Origin: Giesbergeria anulus
GTDB lineage: Bacteria > Pseudomonadota > Gammaproteobacteria > Burkholderiales > Burkholderiaceae_C
Assembly (NCBI RefSeq): GCF_900111115.1
Contig: NZ_FOGD01000002.1
Location: 434,001-498,000 of the forward strand
Length of the DNA: 64,000 nt
Direction of reading: 5' to 3'
Of the stretch, positions 18,851-28,346 are shown piece by piece. Below the pieces are notes generated by a model. That model was not told the origin of the DNA. It searched no databases and saw only the letters and a program-made list of their open reading frames with translations. A program made the translations under genes and the position numbers. Numbering within the stretch: position 1 is the first letter of the stretch; every line of letters begins with the position of its first letter.

Positions 18851-19032
18851 GATGAACGAACAGCCTTCAAGGAGCATCTAATCACCAAATGGATTTTTTT
18901 GCCATCCAGATGACCCAGCGCGTCTTGGCTACCACTGGCTTCTATGACCTCCAAGCCTGCACCGCGCAGGGCGATGCGTACCACTTGCCGCAGGGAGGCT
19001 GAGTCGTCAACGATCATGATGGTTTTGGCCAC
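18847..19032 (-). pseudogene. Truncated response regulator (cheY remnant) fused to the cheA start
   Basis: From a GTG at 19032 the frame reads MAKTIMIVDDSASLRQVVRI and continues as a perfect CheY-type receiver up to KKIHLVI at residue 51, then changes to [10 protein letters not shown] and stops at 18847. The acidic pair D9-D10 is present, but the phosphorylated Asp, the Thr/Ser and the Lys of the C-terminal half are missing, so it cannot work as a receiver. The break lies about 30 bases before the cheA ATG, as if a deletion removed the end of cheY and joined the stump to the cheA leader. The stop overlaps the cheA start. Confidence 0.82.
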
Positions 19033-19129
19033 AGCGCGTTCCAATCAAAGGGTGGATGTATCTCTCTTTCCAAGATACCCAGCCTTTGTGACACTGGTAT
19101 GGCCCACCCGCTAGGGGGTGCAGCAGGGG

Positions 19130-19780
19130 CTAGGAGAACGCCGCTGCCGTGAGTGTGGCGGGCACTTCGCGCCACTGGCCGGGGGCCAGATCGTCCAATG
19201 CCCACGGGCCAATACGCACACGCACCAGCCGCAGCGTAGGCAAGCCCACCGCCGCCGTCATACGGCGCACTTGGCGGTTGCGACCTTCACGAATCACCAA
19301 CTCTAGCCAAGCGGTAGGAATATGTTGGCGAAACCGCACCGGCGGCTTGCGCTCCCACAACGCCGGAGGCTCTAACGCCCGCACTTGCGCGGGCAGGGTA
19401 GGGCCATCGTTGAGCAACACGCCCGCGCACAACTGTTGCAATTGCGCTTCGGTAGGCGTGCCTTCTACCTGCACCCAGTAGGTTTTAGCCAGTTTGTGCC
19501 GAGGGTCGGCAATGCGCGCTTGCAGGGCACCATCGTTGGTGAGCAACAACAGGCCCTCGCTGTCTCGATCCAAGCGGCCTGCCGGATACACACCGGGCAC
19601 AGCCACAAAATCTTTCAGCGTGGCGCGGCCCTCGCCACCGCTGAACTGGGTGAGCACATCAAACGGCTTATTGAGCAGCAACAGGCGCGGCTGTACTGGC
19701 GCGGGCTGCGGGCTGCGGCGCGCCAGTTGCGTGGGTCTGCCAGCGCTACTGCTGCGCTGCCATTGCGCTTTAGATTTCAA
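19130..19780 (-). CDS. rluE: RsuA/RluE-family rRNA pseudouridine synthase
   Basis: Converts a specific uridine of rRNA to pseudouridine; RluE acts on 23S rRNA U2457. The 216-residue protein lacks an S4 domain and has [15 protein letters not shown], the catalytic [17 protein letters not shown] with its Asp, and [11 protein letters not shown], all RsuA/RluE/RluF type; the absence of S4 and the length favour RluE. No ATG precedes the core in frame: the only candidate is a TTG at 19780, which overlaps the end of panC by 11 bases. The N-terminal 30 residues are Ser/Arg/Pro-rich and poorly conserved. Confidence 0.85.
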   Translation of the reverse strand: MKSKAQWQRSSSAGRPTQLARRSPQPAPVQPRLLLLNKPFDVLTQFSGGEGRATLKDFVAVPGVYPAGRLDRDSEGLLLLTNDGALQARIADPRHKLAKTYWVQVEGTPTEAQLQQLCAGVLLNDGPTLPAQVRALEPPALWERKPPVRFRQHIPTAWLELVIREGRNRQVRRMTAAVGLPTLRLVRVRIGPWALDDLAPGQWREVPATLTAAAFS

Positions 19781-20627
19781 AGTTGTCGATCAACCGCGTA
19801 TTGCCCAAGCGGGCCGCGCCCAACACCACCAAGGCACCAGCGCCATCACCTGCTTGGGGCAGCTGCAAATCACTGCGGCGGCGCACCGTGAGGTAGTCGG
19901 GCTGCCAGCCGCGTGCGCCCAGCGCTTGCATGGCTTGCGCCTCTAGGGCAGCACATTGTTCGGGCAAGGCTTGGGCGGCGGCCACGGCATCGCGCCCCAA
20001 GGCTTGTAAGGCCAGCGAGAGCTGCACCGCCTCGGCGCGCTCGGCCTCACTCAGATAGCCGTTGCGTGAACTGAGCGCCAGCGCGTCAGCGGCGCGTTGC
20101 GTCTGACCAGCCACCACATCGATTGGCAAGGCAAACTGCTGCACCATGCGCCGCAGCACCATCAGCTGCTGGTAATCTTTTTGGCCAAACACGGCCACGC
20201 CCTGTGATTTGCCCGCAAACACGGCGCTCAACAGCTTCATCACTACGGTGCAAACACCGGTGAAGAAACCGGGGCGAAATTGCCCTTCCAAAATGTCAGC
20301 CAGTTGCGGGTCAGGCTGCACCTTGAAGGTTTGTGGCTGCGGGTACAAATCCGACTCGCGCGGGGCAAACAACACATCACAGCCCGCGGCTTGGAGCTTG
20401 GCGCAATCGGCCTCCCAAGTGCGCGGGTAGCTGTCAAAGTCCTCATGCGGCAAAAATTGCAAGCGATTGACAAAAATGCTCACCACCGTGGCATCGCCCA
20501 GTGGCTTGGCTTGGCGCACCAGCGCGATATGGCCGTCGTGCAGATTGCCCATTGTGGGCACAAAAGCGGGCTTGCTGTACGCCGCCAAAGCGGCGCGCAG
20601 TTCGGGAATGGTATGGACGATGTGCAT
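19770..20627 (-). CDS. panC: Pantothenate synthetase
   Basis: PanC condenses pantoate with beta-alanine using ATP. The 285-residue protein shows [19 protein letters not shown] with the HxGH-type ATP motif, [19 protein letters not shown], and [15 protein letters not shown]. The last part, with SSRNGYLS for the KMSKS-like loop, is complete. It is one strand with rluE (11-base overlap) and diverges from a chemoreceptor gene. panB (22385-23275) and panD (29148-29528), the other two genes for pantothenate, are nearby but not adjacent. Confidence 0.96.
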   Translation of the reverse strand: MHIVHTIPELRAALAAYSKPAFVPTMGNLHDGHIALVRQAKPLGDATVVSIFVNRLQFLPHEDFDSYPRTWEADCAKLQAAGCDVLFAPRESDLYPQPQTFKVQPDPQLADILEGQFRPGFFTGVCTVVMKLLSAVFAGKSQGVAVFGQKDYQQLMVLRRMVQQFALPIDVVAGQTQRAADALALSSRNGYLSEAERAEAVQLSLALQALGRDAVAAAQALPEQCAALEAQAMQALGARGWQPDYLTVRRRSDLQLPQAGDGAGALVVLGAARLGNTRLIDNFEI

Positions 20628-20816
20628 AAGAAAAAGGGCTGAGAATCCGGCAGCAACCAGCCCGCCGGTAAGGTCAATAGTTAATTTGCATTGACTATTA
20701 CATTTCGATACACCGTGGTACGCTTACTGCCTTTTCAGACGGACGGGATGTGCTACATCGGCCAATGTGCCGCTACGCCTGAACATGCTAATTTTACGTG
20801 TTAAGGGAAATCACTT

Positions 20817-22361
20817 ATGGAAGCATTCCAACTCACCTCCATCAAAGCAAAACTCATTGGCCTGATCGTTGCCATTTTGATTGCGTTGTCCACCTCGGTG
20901 CTAGTGATGGATGCAGCAGCGGCGCGGGCACTAGAGCAGACCATACGCTCAGTGGCCGCCTATGAATCAGGTATCAAGCTGGCCTTGGAGTGGAAAGGGC
21001 TGATCGGCAACAACCTACAGCGGGTAGTTGCGATTGCCGTGAGTTCAGACGAGAACGTAGCCAAAACCTTTGGCTCTCAAATCAAAGCCACCATTGAAGA
21101 AATCGGCAAGGTTCACGAGCGCATCGTGGCCGAAACCCAAGATGAAAAAGCCAAAAAAGCCCTGCTCCAAGTTCATGCCTTCCGCCAGCCCATCTTGGCG
21201 ATGGTGACCGAGATCAATGCACTGAAAAAAGAGCAGAAGTTTGATGAGGCCCGCTCCTTGGCAACCAGCAAGCTCATGCCGATCAGCCAGAACTACTTGG
21301 AATCGCTCCAAGCCTTTATTAGGGTGCAAGAATCGCTGCGCGATCAAGCCCGTGATGATGGTTTTGCTTCTGTTGAACGCGCCCGTATGTTGGGGGGAGT
21401 GGCTATTGCCGTAGTGCTGGGTTTGAGCCTGTTGGCAGCATGGTGGATGGTGCGCTCAATCACCGATCCGCTGGCCCGTACGGTAGAGCTAGCGCAGACC
21501 ATTGCCCGTGGCGACCTCAGTGCCAGCCTGCAATCGCAGCAACAAGATGAAATCGGCCAGCTTATGAATGCTGTGGGCACCATGAACCACAAACTGCGCG
21601 AGCTGGTATCGCAAGTGCGCTCTGGCACCCAATCGGTCACTGCGGCCTCGACTGAAATCGCCCAAGGCAATCTGGACTTGAGCCACCGTACCGAACAGAC
21701 CAGCAGCAACTTGCAAGAAATGGCCGTTGCCATCGACGAGTTGACCCGCATCGTCACCCAATCGACCGACTCTGCCCAACGGGCGGCCCACTTGGCCCAA
21801 ACCGTCTCTAACTCTGCCAATCTGGGCGGTGACGTAGTAGCCAAAGTGGCAAAGAACATGTCGCAAATCACCGAGCATTCCAAGCACATTGGGGATATCG
21901 TCGGCATCATTGATGGCATTGCCTTCCAGACCAATATCTTGGCACTCAATGCTGCGGTCGAGGCGGCACGGGCCGGTGAGCAAGGTCGAGGCTTTGCCGT
22001 GGTGGCCTCTGAGGTGCGTACCTTGGCCCAACGCAGCGCCCAATCGGCCAAAGAAATCAAAGAGTTGATCCAAGCATCTGAAACCTCGGTGGGGGTGGGT
22101 GCCACGTTGGTGGGCCAATCTGGCGATGTGATGCGCGAGATGGTGCAAGGCGTACAACAGGTCAGCCAGCTGATTGCCGAAATCGCGGGCATGGCGCAAT
22201 CCCAGCGTGACGGCATCAGCCAAGTACAAATGGCAGTGGGCCAGCTTGACCAAATGACGCAGCAAAATGCCGCGCTGGTCGATGAGTCTGCAGCCTCGGC
22301 CCACTCTATGAATGAGCAGGCACAAAAGCTCTCTAGCTTGGTCGGGCAGTTCCGCCTATAA
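20817..22361 (+). CDS. Methyl-accepting chemotaxis protein
   Basis: A 514-residue receptor of standard layout: transmembrane helix near residues 13-31, a helical periplasmic sensor with many charged residues, second transmembrane helix (about 191-211), HAMP, and a signalling domain with the tip [20 protein letters not shown] near residue 390. The first helical half resembles four-helix-bundle ligand-binding domains. AAGGGA lies eight bases upstream of the ATG at 20817. There is no NWETF-like C-terminus. It is monocistronic and converges with panB; the ligand is not predictable from sequence. Confidence 0.93.
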   Translation: MEAFQLTSIKAKLIGLIVAILIALSTSVLVMDAAAARALEQTIRSVAAYESGIKLALEWKGLIGNNLQRVVAIAVSSDENVAKTFGSQIKATIEEIGKVHERIVAETQDEKAKKALLQVHAFRQPILAMVTEINALKKEQKFDEARSLATSKLMPISQNYLESLQAFIRVQESLRDQARDDGFASVERARMLGGVAIAVVLGLSLLAAWWMVRSITDPLARTVELAQTIARGDLSASLQSQQQDEIGQLMNAVGTMNHKLRELVSQVRSGTQSVTAASTEIAQGNLDLSHRTEQTSSNLQEMAVAIDELTRIVTQSTDSAQRAAHLAQTVSNSANLGGDVVAKVAKNMSQITEHSKHIGDIVGIIDGIAFQTNILALNAAVEAARAGEQGRGFAVVASEVRTLAQRSAQSAKEIKELIQASETSVGVGATLVGQSGDVMREMVQGVQQVSQLIAEIAGMAQSQRDGISQVQMAVGQLDQMTQQNAALVDESAASAHSMNEQAQKLSSLVGQFRL

Positions 22362-22384
22362 GGCCCACCACCGCCCAGTGCCGC

Positions 22385-23275
22385 TTACCAAGCGTGCCGG
22401 GCATTGTCTGGAAAGGTGCCTGCCTTGACGGCGCGCACATAGGCTTCCATTGCACCACGCACGCTGCCTGCATCTTGCATAAAGTTGTGGACAAATTTGG
22501 CCATCTTGCCCAAATTCATGCCCAGCATGTCGTGCAACACCAGCACTTGGCCCGCCGTGCCATTGCCCGCACCGATGCCAATGGTGTGGCAGTGCGCAAG
22601 CTCTTGCGTCAGTTCGGCTGCCAGCTGCGCGGGCACCATCTCTAGCACTACCATCGTGGCCCCAGCGTCTTGCAAATCGAGCGCGTGGCGGCGTAGGGTT
22701 TGCGCTGCTTGGTCGCCCTTGCCCTGCACGCGGTAGCCACCCAAGGCATGCACCGTTTGCGGTGTCAGGCCCAAATGGGCGCAGACCGGAATGCCGCGCT
22801 CGACCAAAAAACGCACGGTCTCAGTCGTCCAGCCACCGCCTTCGAGCTTGACCATGTGGGCACCGGCGTGCATCAGCGCCGAGGCACTGCGCATGGCCTG
22901 CTCTTTCGATTCTTGGTAGCTGCCAAAGGGCAGATCACTCACCACCCAGGCCGTGCCCTGCACCCGGCGCAAGCCACGGGCTACGCTGTCGGTGTGGTAG
23001 ATCATGGTCTCTAGCGTGACGCCCACGGTGCTGCCCAAGCCTTGGCAGACCATGCCCAAAGAATCCCCCACCAGCAAGCACTCGACGCCAGCGGCATCGG
23101 CCACAGCGGCAAAAGTGGCATCGTAAGCCGTGAGCATGGTGATTTTGTCACCCGCCTCGCGCATCTGTTGCAGGCGCGGCAAACTGACCGGGCGGCGCTG
23201 GGGCAACGGCGAAGCCGGGGGCAAGGTGCCGTAAGGGGTGGCAGAGGCAGCAGAGGGCATGGCAGTTTCAGTCAT
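22385..23275 (-). CDS. panB: 3-methyl-2-oxobutanoate hydroxymethyltransferase (ketopantoate hydroxymethyltransferase)
   Basis: PanB adds a hydroxymethyl group from methylenetetrahydrofolate to alpha-ketoisovalerate, the first committed step of pantothenate synthesis. The ATG at 23275 gives 296 residues. A 30-residue Pro/Ala-rich N-terminal tail precedes the (beta-alpha)8 barrel with [35 protein letters not shown] and MVKLEGG, and the [18 protein letters not shown] segment; metal-binding Asp residues are in place. It converges with the chemoreceptor gene at 22361. Confidence 0.95.
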   Translation of the reverse strand: MTETAMPSAASATPYGTLPPASPLPQRRPVSLPRLQQMREAGDKITMLTAYDATFAAVADAAGVECLLVGDSLGMVCQGLGSTVGVTLETMIYHTDSVARGLRRVQGTAWVVSDLPFGSYQESKEQAMRSASALMHAGAHMVKLEGGGWTTETVRFLVERGIPVCAHLGLTPQTVHALGGYRVQGKGDQAAQTLRRHALDLQDAGATMVVLEMVPAQLAAELTQELAHCHTIGIGAGNGTAGQVLVLHDMLGMNLGKMAKFVHNFMQDAGSVRGAMEAYVRAVKAGTFPDNARHAW

Positions 23276-23372
23276 TGAGCCAACTCGCAAAATCCATAAA
23301 AGGGCCAAAGTGTAGCCCCGCACTGCGCAACCCGCACAGCACAGGCAATGAAGCCGCTATGCTTATCACACT

Positions 23373-24239
23373 ATGACCTATCTCAACGATGAAACCCGTC
23401 AGGCGCTGCACAGCCAAGTGCTGCTGGATGTAGCCCGTGCATTGCAAGAAGACGTGGGCAGCGGCGATTTAACGGCGGCCTTGGTAGCCCCCCAGCGCCG
23501 CGCCCGTGGCCGCATTTTGGCCCGCGAAGCGGCGGTGATTTGCGGTGCCCCTTGGGCCGAGGCCGCCTTTCGTGCCCTAGACCCCACCGTACAACTGCAT
23601 TGGTGCGTGGCTGAAGGCCAGCGCTGCGCCCCCGATGAAGTGGTGCTGGAATTCGAAGGCAATGCCCGCGCCCTGCTCAGTGCCGAGCGCACCGCCCTCA
23701 ATTTCTTGCAATTGCTGTCGGCGGTAGCCAGCAAAACTGCCACTTATGTCGAGGCAGTGCAAGGCACCCGCGCACAGATTGTCGATACGCGCAAAACCAT
23801 TCCCGGCCTGCGCTTGGCACAAAAATACGCCGTGCGCGTGGGCGGTGGCACCAACCACCGTATTGGCCTGCACGATGCCGTGCTGATTAAAGAAAACCAC
23901 ATTGCCGCTGCGGGTGGTGTCACGCCGGTGCTGCAAGCCGCACAACAAACAGCCGCTCGCGCCCAGTTCATTGAAATCGAAGTAGAAACGCTGGCGCAAC
24001 TAGAAGAAGCCTTGGCCGCTGGTGCCAAGATGGTGCTGCTGGACAACATGCCCAAGGCGCAACTGCACGAGGCCGTACGCATCAATGCCGGGCGGGCGAT
24101 TTTGGAAATCTCTGGCGGCGTGACGCTGGAGGGTCTGCGCGCCTTGGCCGAAACTGGCGTCGATCGTATCTCCATTGGCGGCCTGACCAAAGATGTCAAA
24201 GCCACCGATTTTTCTATGCGTTTGCAGGAGCTTGCTTAA
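23373..24239 (+). CDS. nadC: Nicotinate-nucleotide pyrophosphorylase (quinolinate phosphoribosyltransferase)
   Basis: NadC converts quinolinate and PRPP to nicotinate mononucleotide. The 288-residue protein has EDVGSGDLTAALV near the start, LNFLQLLSAVAS, DTRKTIPGLRLAQKYAVRVGGG with the catalytic-site Arg/Lys, HRIGLHDAVLIKENHI, and ISGGVTLEGLRALAETGVDRIS at the end, all family signatures. Its TAA is immediately followed by the nadA ATG, so the two genes form an operon. Confidence 0.96.
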   Translation: MTYLNDETRQALHSQVLLDVARALQEDVGSGDLTAALVAPQRRARGRILAREAAVICGAPWAEAAFRALDPTVQLHWCVAEGQRCAPDEVVLEFEGNARALLSAERTALNFLQLLSAVASKTATYVEAVQGTRAQIVDTRKTIPGLRLAQKYAVRVGGGTNHRIGLHDAVLIKENHIAAAGGVTPVLQAAQQTAARAQFIEIEVETLAQLEEALAAGAKMVLLDNMPKAQLHEAVRINAGRAILEISGGVTLEGLRALAETGVDRISIGGLTKDVKATDFSMRLQELA

Positions 24240-25358
24240 ATGACCACCCCTGAAGCCCTCAAAGACGTTGAATACGAACAGCCCAGCGAAGGCACCGTCT
24301 GCGCCACCAAGCACGTTTGGGCGCGGGTGCCTGCCGAGCCAGCACCAGCAGAACGCGTTGCGCTGAAAGACAAAATCCGCCGCCTGCTTAAAGAAAAGAA
24401 CGCGGTATTGGTGTCGCACTACTATGTGCATCCCGACCTGCAAGACTTGGCCGAAGAAACTGGCGGCCTTGTGAGCGACTCGCTAGAAATGGCCCGTTTT
24501 GGCCGCGACCACGCTGCGCAAACCTTGGTGGTGTCGGGCGTGCGCTTTATGGGCGAGACGGCCAAAATCCTCTCGCCAGAAAAAACCATCCTGATGCCCG
24601 ATCTGGATGCCACCTGCTCGCTCGATTTGGGCTGCCCAGTGGATGAATTTAGCGCTTTTTGCGATGCCCACCCAGATCGCACCGTGGTGGTGTATGCCAA
24701 CACCAGCGCCGCCGTCAAAGCGCGTGCTGACTGGCTGGTCACGTCCAGTTGTGCGCTTGACATCGTGCGCGCCCTCAAAGAAAAGGGACAAAAAATCCTC
24801 TGGGCACCTGATCGCCACTTGGGCGACTACATCCGCCGCGAAACCGGCGCAGACATGGTGTTTTGGAACGGTGCCTGCATCGTCCACGACGAGTTCAAAG
24901 CCTTTGAGCTACAAGAGCTGAAACAGCAACACCCCCAAGCCAAGGTGCTGGTACACCCCGAATCCCCCGCCGAGGTGGTGGCACTGGCCGATGCTGTAGG
25001 CTCAACCTCGGCCATTTTGCACGCCGCCAAAACGCTGGATGCCCAAGAGTTCATCGTCGCCACCGACAACGGCATGATGCACAAGCTGCGCACGCTCAAC
25101 CCCGGCAAGGTGTTTTACGAAGCGCCCACGGCAGGCAACAGCGCCACCTGCAAAAGCTGCGCCCATTGCCCGTGGATGGCGATGAACAGTTTGGCTGGCG
25201 TCGCGCAAGTGCTAGAGAGCGGCAGCAACGCCATTGAGGTCGATCCGGCCTTGATTCCACGCGCCCGCCTGCCAATTGACCGGATGCTGGCCTTTACCGC
25301 CGCACTGAAAAACGGCCAGCCTACTGCTGGGCTAGTGCCGAATATCGGGGCGGCCTAA
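24240..25358 (+). CDS. nadA: Quinolinate synthase A (4Fe-4S)
   Basis: NadA condenses iminoaspartate with dihydroxyacetone phosphate to quinolinate, using a 4Fe-4S cluster. The 372-residue protein begins with a non-conserved 50-residue tail and then [20 protein letters not shown] and [10 protein letters not shown]. Cluster-type cysteines lie in [13 protein letters not shown] (near 125), [10 protein letters not shown] (near 214) and [13 protein letters not shown] (near 306). It directly follows nadC. nadB is 4.2 kb away on the other strand, so the whole de novo NAD route is represented in this window. Confidence 0.96.
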   Translation: MTTPEALKDVEYEQPSEGTVCATKHVWARVPAEPAPAERVALKDKIRRLLKEKNAVLVSHYYVHPDLQDLAEETGGLVSDSLEMARFGRDHAAQTLVVSGVRFMGETAKILSPEKTILMPDLDATCSLDLGCPVDEFSAFCDAHPDRTVVVYANTSAAVKARADWLVTSSCALDIVRALKEKGQKILWAPDRHLGDYIRRETGADMVFWNGACIVHDEFKAFELQELKQQHPQAKVLVHPESPAEVVALADAVGSTSAILHAAKTLDAQEFIVATDNGMMHKLRTLNPGKVFYEAPTAGNSATCKSCAHCPWMAMNSLAGVAQVLESGSNAIEVDPALIPRARLPIDRMLAFTAALKNGQPTAGLVPNIGAA

Positions 25359-25363
25359 ACGGC

Positions 25364-25726
25364 TTATAAATCCAGCGTACAGCTATCGCCCACTGCGTCG
25401 CGCCACACGCGCACACGGCTGGGCGGTGGTTGCATATCGGCCAGCGCGTTGGCAATAAACAAGCACAGGTTCTCTAGCGTGGCTGGCCCCAAGTTGGGCA
25501 CTTCATCGAGCAAATGGTGGTCTAGCTGCTCGCGCAGGGCGACTAGCCGCTGGCGCACATGCCCCAGATCAATCACCATGCCACTGACAGGGTTGCGGGG
25601 GCCAGAGATAAACACTTCGGCGTGGTAAGTATGGCCGTGAATACGGCGGCTGCCTTCGGCCTCAATCTCGCGTTGTAAGGTGTGGGCGGCGTCAAAGAAA
25701 AAACGTTGGCTAACGGTCAATTGCAT
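25364..25726 (-). CDS. queD: 6-pyruvoyl tetrahydropterin synthase/QueD family protein, catalytic Cys replaced
   Basis: The family converts dihydroneopterin triphosphate to 6-carboxy-tetrahydropterin, the second queuosine/7-deazaguanine step. The 120-residue product keeps zinc ligands His15 (DAAHTL) and the HGHTYH pair, the DHHLLDE catalytic Asp-His and ATLENLC. Four residues before the HGH motif, where QueD has its catalytic Cys (as in KCGRLHGH), this protein has Ser (EGSRRIHGH), and no other Cys lies nearby. It is next to queE (9 bases), which supports the role, but the chemistry may differ. It converges with nadA. Confidence 0.8.
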   Translation of the reverse strand: MQLTVSQRFFFDAAHTLQREIEAEGSRRIHGHTYHAEVFISGPRNPVSGMVIDLGHVRQRLVALREQLDHHLLDEVPNLGPATLENLCLFIANALADMQPPPSRVRVWRDAVGDSCTLDL

Positions 25727-25735
25727 GGTGGGGCC

Positions 25736-26374
25736 TCAACGGATGCCGGTGAGTTTGTGGGTTTGCAGGCTCAAACGCCAAGCGGGGCGTTGCAAGCAGG
25801 TATCAATGCACAGGGCAATATGCTGTGCCTGTTGTGCATTATCCAAGGGCTGCAAAAAGCGGTGCGCAAATTGGCCCGTGCTTTCGAGCAGGTCTAAATC
25901 CAGCCCCGGCTGCGGCCACACCACTTTCAACTCTTGGCCCTGCTGTTGCACCCAGGTGGTACCAGCTTTGGGGCTGACACACAGCCAATCAATGCCCGGC
26001 GGTGCCAGCAAGGTGCCATTGGTTTCTAACGCAATCCGAAAGCCTTGCGCGTGCAGAGCGTCGATCAGGGCGGTATCTACTTGCAGCAGTGGCTCGCCGC
26101 CGGTGAGCACTACGAGGCGGTGCTGCTTATCGCCCGCTGGCCACAGCGCAGCAATTTGCTCGGCCAAGGCCATCGCACTGTCAAACTTGCCGCCCAAAGT
26201 GCCATCGGTGCCCACAAAATCGGTATCGCAAAAGCGACACAAGGCGCTGGCACGGTCTGAAGGGCGGCCACTCCAGAGGTTGCAGCCAGCAAAGCGGCAA
26301 AATACGGCGGGCAGTCCGGCTTGGGCACCTTCGCCTTGCAGGGTATAAAAAATTTCCTTGACGGAGTAGCTCAT
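25736..26374 (-). CDS. queE: 7-carboxy-7-deazaguanine synthase
   Basis: A radical-SAM enzyme that makes 7-carboxy-7-deazaguanine, precursor of queuosine. The 212-residue protein has the atypical cluster motif C31-X14-C46-X2-C49 (CNLWS...CRFC) typical of the QueE type found in Burkholderia, in place of the usual CX3CX2C, followed by VVLTGGEPLLQVD and the ALETNGTL segment. The upstream NIL-type GEG substrate motif TLQGEGAQAG is present. It leads queD by nine bases and is divergent from the pabB fusion gene. Confidence 0.93.
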   Translation of the reverse strand: MSYSVKEIFYTLQGEGAQAGLPAVFCRFAGCNLWSGRPSDRASALCRFCDTDFVGTDGTLGGKFDSAMALAEQIAALWPAGDKQHRLVVLTGGEPLLQVDTALIDALHAQGFRIALETNGTLLAPPGIDWLCVSPKAGTTWVQQQGQELKVVWPQPGLDLDLLESTGQFAHRFLQPLDNAQQAQHIALCIDTCLQRPAWRLSLQTHKLTGIR

Positions 26375-26520
26375 GGGGGTGGGGTAATGTCGGGCCGGGA
26401 ACGATACTAGGGGCGTGCGAGTCTATGCGATGCTGCCATTCAAGATACCACCACCAGCGCTAAGCCCCCATAAGATACGCGACGAGCCTCCTTTTGTTTC
26501 CATCCGATCCTCCTCTTTCC

Positions 26521-28302
26521 ATGCCAGTGCGCCTGACCGCCCAGCTTGATTTTTCTGACCCGCACGCTGGCCCCGACGCCCCCCGGCTGCGCCACACCTT
26601 TGGCACGCCCCGGCAGGTATTAACAGCGCACACGTGGGCAGAGGTGCCCACCGTGCTCGATAGCGTGCAAGCGGCTGCCGCAGCGGGTGCTTGGTGCCTT
26701 GGCTATCTGCGCTACGAAGCCGCAGCCGCCTTTGATACAGCCCTGCGCACGCACCCAGCCGATGGCCCGCTGGCTTGGTTTGCCCTGTACGATCAAGCCT
26801 TGCCTTGGCCCGACAACGCCGAGACAGTGCCAGCCCCCCGCTTGCACTGGCAGCCAACGCTAACGCGCAGCGCCTTTGATACAGCCCTGCACCAGATCCA
26901 ACAGGCGATTGCCAACGGCGAGTATTACCAAGTCAACTACACCGCGCCCATGCTGGCCCGTATCGAGGATGATCAAGCAACCGCAGCCCCGGCTCTGTTT
27001 GCCGCCTTGCAACGGGCACAACCGGGAGGCTACGCTGCCTATCTGGACACCGGCGATACGCAGGTGCTTTCGGTATCACCCGAACTGTTTTTTGATTGGC
27101 ACTGCCACACCGATAGCGGGCAGATACTCGCCCGCCCGATGAAGGGCACCGCACCACGCGGCAGCACGCCAGAGCAAGACGCTGCCCAAGCCACTGCTTT
27201 GCGCACCAGCCCCAAAGAACGCGCAGAAAACGTCATGATTGTGGATTTGCTGCGCAACGACCTCTCGCGCATTGCCAGCCCCGGCAGCGTACAGGTACCC
27301 CAGTTGTTCCACACCCAAGCCCTGCCCGCTGTTTGGCAGATGACGTCGGATGTGCAAGCCCGCACCCGTGCAGGTACCACGCTGGCACAAGTGTTTGCAG
27401 CGTTGTTTCCGTGTGGCTCCATCACTGGAGCCCCCAAAGTGCGGGCTATGCAGGCCATTACTGCATTAGAGAGCGGGCCACGGGGCATTTATTGTGGCGC
27501 GCTGGGCGTGGTGCGCCCAGATACAGCGGGTGGCATCCGGGCCACCTTCAATGTACCGATCCGCACAGTAGTGCTCCAAGGCGGCCAAGCCCGCTGCGGT
27601 ATTGGCAGCGGCATTACCGCCAGTGCCCAAGCCAGTGCAGAATGGAATGAATGGCGTCACAAACGCGCTTTTGTGGAACAAGCAAGTATGCCTTTTGATC
27701 TTCTGGAAACCCTAGCGCTAGAGCAGGGCCAATGGCGCTACGGTGCCCACCACTTGGCACGCTTGCACAGTGCGGCCCAGCATTTTTCTTATCCTTGGGA
27801 TATGGCCCGCGTGCAGCAATGCCTCAACGACTTGGCCCAAACCCACCCCCAAGGTTGCTGGCGTGTGCGCCTGCTACTGAACGCCAGCGGCCAGCCCAGC
27901 GCCCAAGCCTTTGCACTGGAACCCTCTCCAGTTCAGGTACGCTTGCAACTGGCTGCCCAGCCGCTGGCTGAGGCGCATGGCCCCTTTGTTCGACACAAAA
28001 CCACCCGCCGCGTACATTACGAAGCGTTTGCTCCCAGCACTGCCGACATTTACGACACCGTGCTTTACAACCAAGAAGGCGAAATTACCGAATGCACCCG
28101 GGGCAATGTGGCTATGCTGATCGATGGACAATGGGTCACGCCTGCGCTGCACTGCGGGCTGCTGCCCGGTGTCGGGCGGGCGGTGGCTCTGCATGAAGGA
28201 CGTCTGCGTGAGGCCGTAATACGGCTAGAAGACATGCCAAAGATACAAGCCTGGGCCTTTATCAACAGTCTGCGCGGCTGGATCAGCGCCCAACTGGCCT
28301 AA
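26521..28302 (+). CDS. pabB: Aminodeoxychorismate synthase component I fused to aminodeoxychorismate lyase
   Basis: Makes 4-aminobenzoate for folate. The ATG at 26521 gives 593 residues; an in-frame TTG 27 bases upstream is unlikely. The first 395 residues are a chorismate-binding PabB/TrpE domain with NGEYYQVNYTAP, SPELFF, PMKGTAPRG and the signature FPCGSITGAPKVRAM. From about residue 400 a class IV PLP aminotransferase-like lyase (PabC) follows, with RHKTTRRVHYEAF carrying the probable PLP Lys near residue 493, the EITECTRGNVAM segment and LLPGVGRAVAL. A glutamine amidotransferase (PabA) is not seen here. Confidence 0.93.
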   Translation: MPVRLTAQLDFSDPHAGPDAPRLRHTFGTPRQVLTAHTWAEVPTVLDSVQAAAAAGAWCLGYLRYEAAAAFDTALRTHPADGPLAWFALYDQALPWPDNAETVPAPRLHWQPTLTRSAFDTALHQIQQAIANGEYYQVNYTAPMLARIEDDQATAAPALFAALQRAQPGGYAAYLDTGDTQVLSVSPELFFDWHCHTDSGQILARPMKGTAPRGSTPEQDAAQATALRTSPKERAENVMIVDLLRNDLSRIASPGSVQVPQLFHTQALPAVWQMTSDVQARTRAGTTLAQVFAALFPCGSITGAPKVRAMQAITALESGPRGIYCGALGVVRPDTAGGIRATFNVPIRTVVLQGGQARCGIGSGITASAQASAEWNEWRHKRAFVEQASMPFDLLETLALEQGQWRYGAHHLARLHSAAQHFSYPWDMARVQQCLNDLAQTHPQGCWRVRLLLNASGQPSAQAFALEPSPVQVRLQLAAQPLAEAHGPFVRHKTTRRVHYEAFAPSTADIYDTVLYNQEGEITECTRGNVAMLIDGQWVTPALHCGLLPGVGRAVALHEGRLREAVIRLEDMPKIQAWAFINSLRGWISAQLA

Positions 28303-28346
28303 ACCCGTGAACAAGCGATCACAAAAGAAGATGCAGGGAGACAGGC

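Noticed and set aside
21344-22325. Minus-strand open frames within the chemoreceptor gene
   Set aside because: The plus strand is a complete receptor; the antisense product has no domain.
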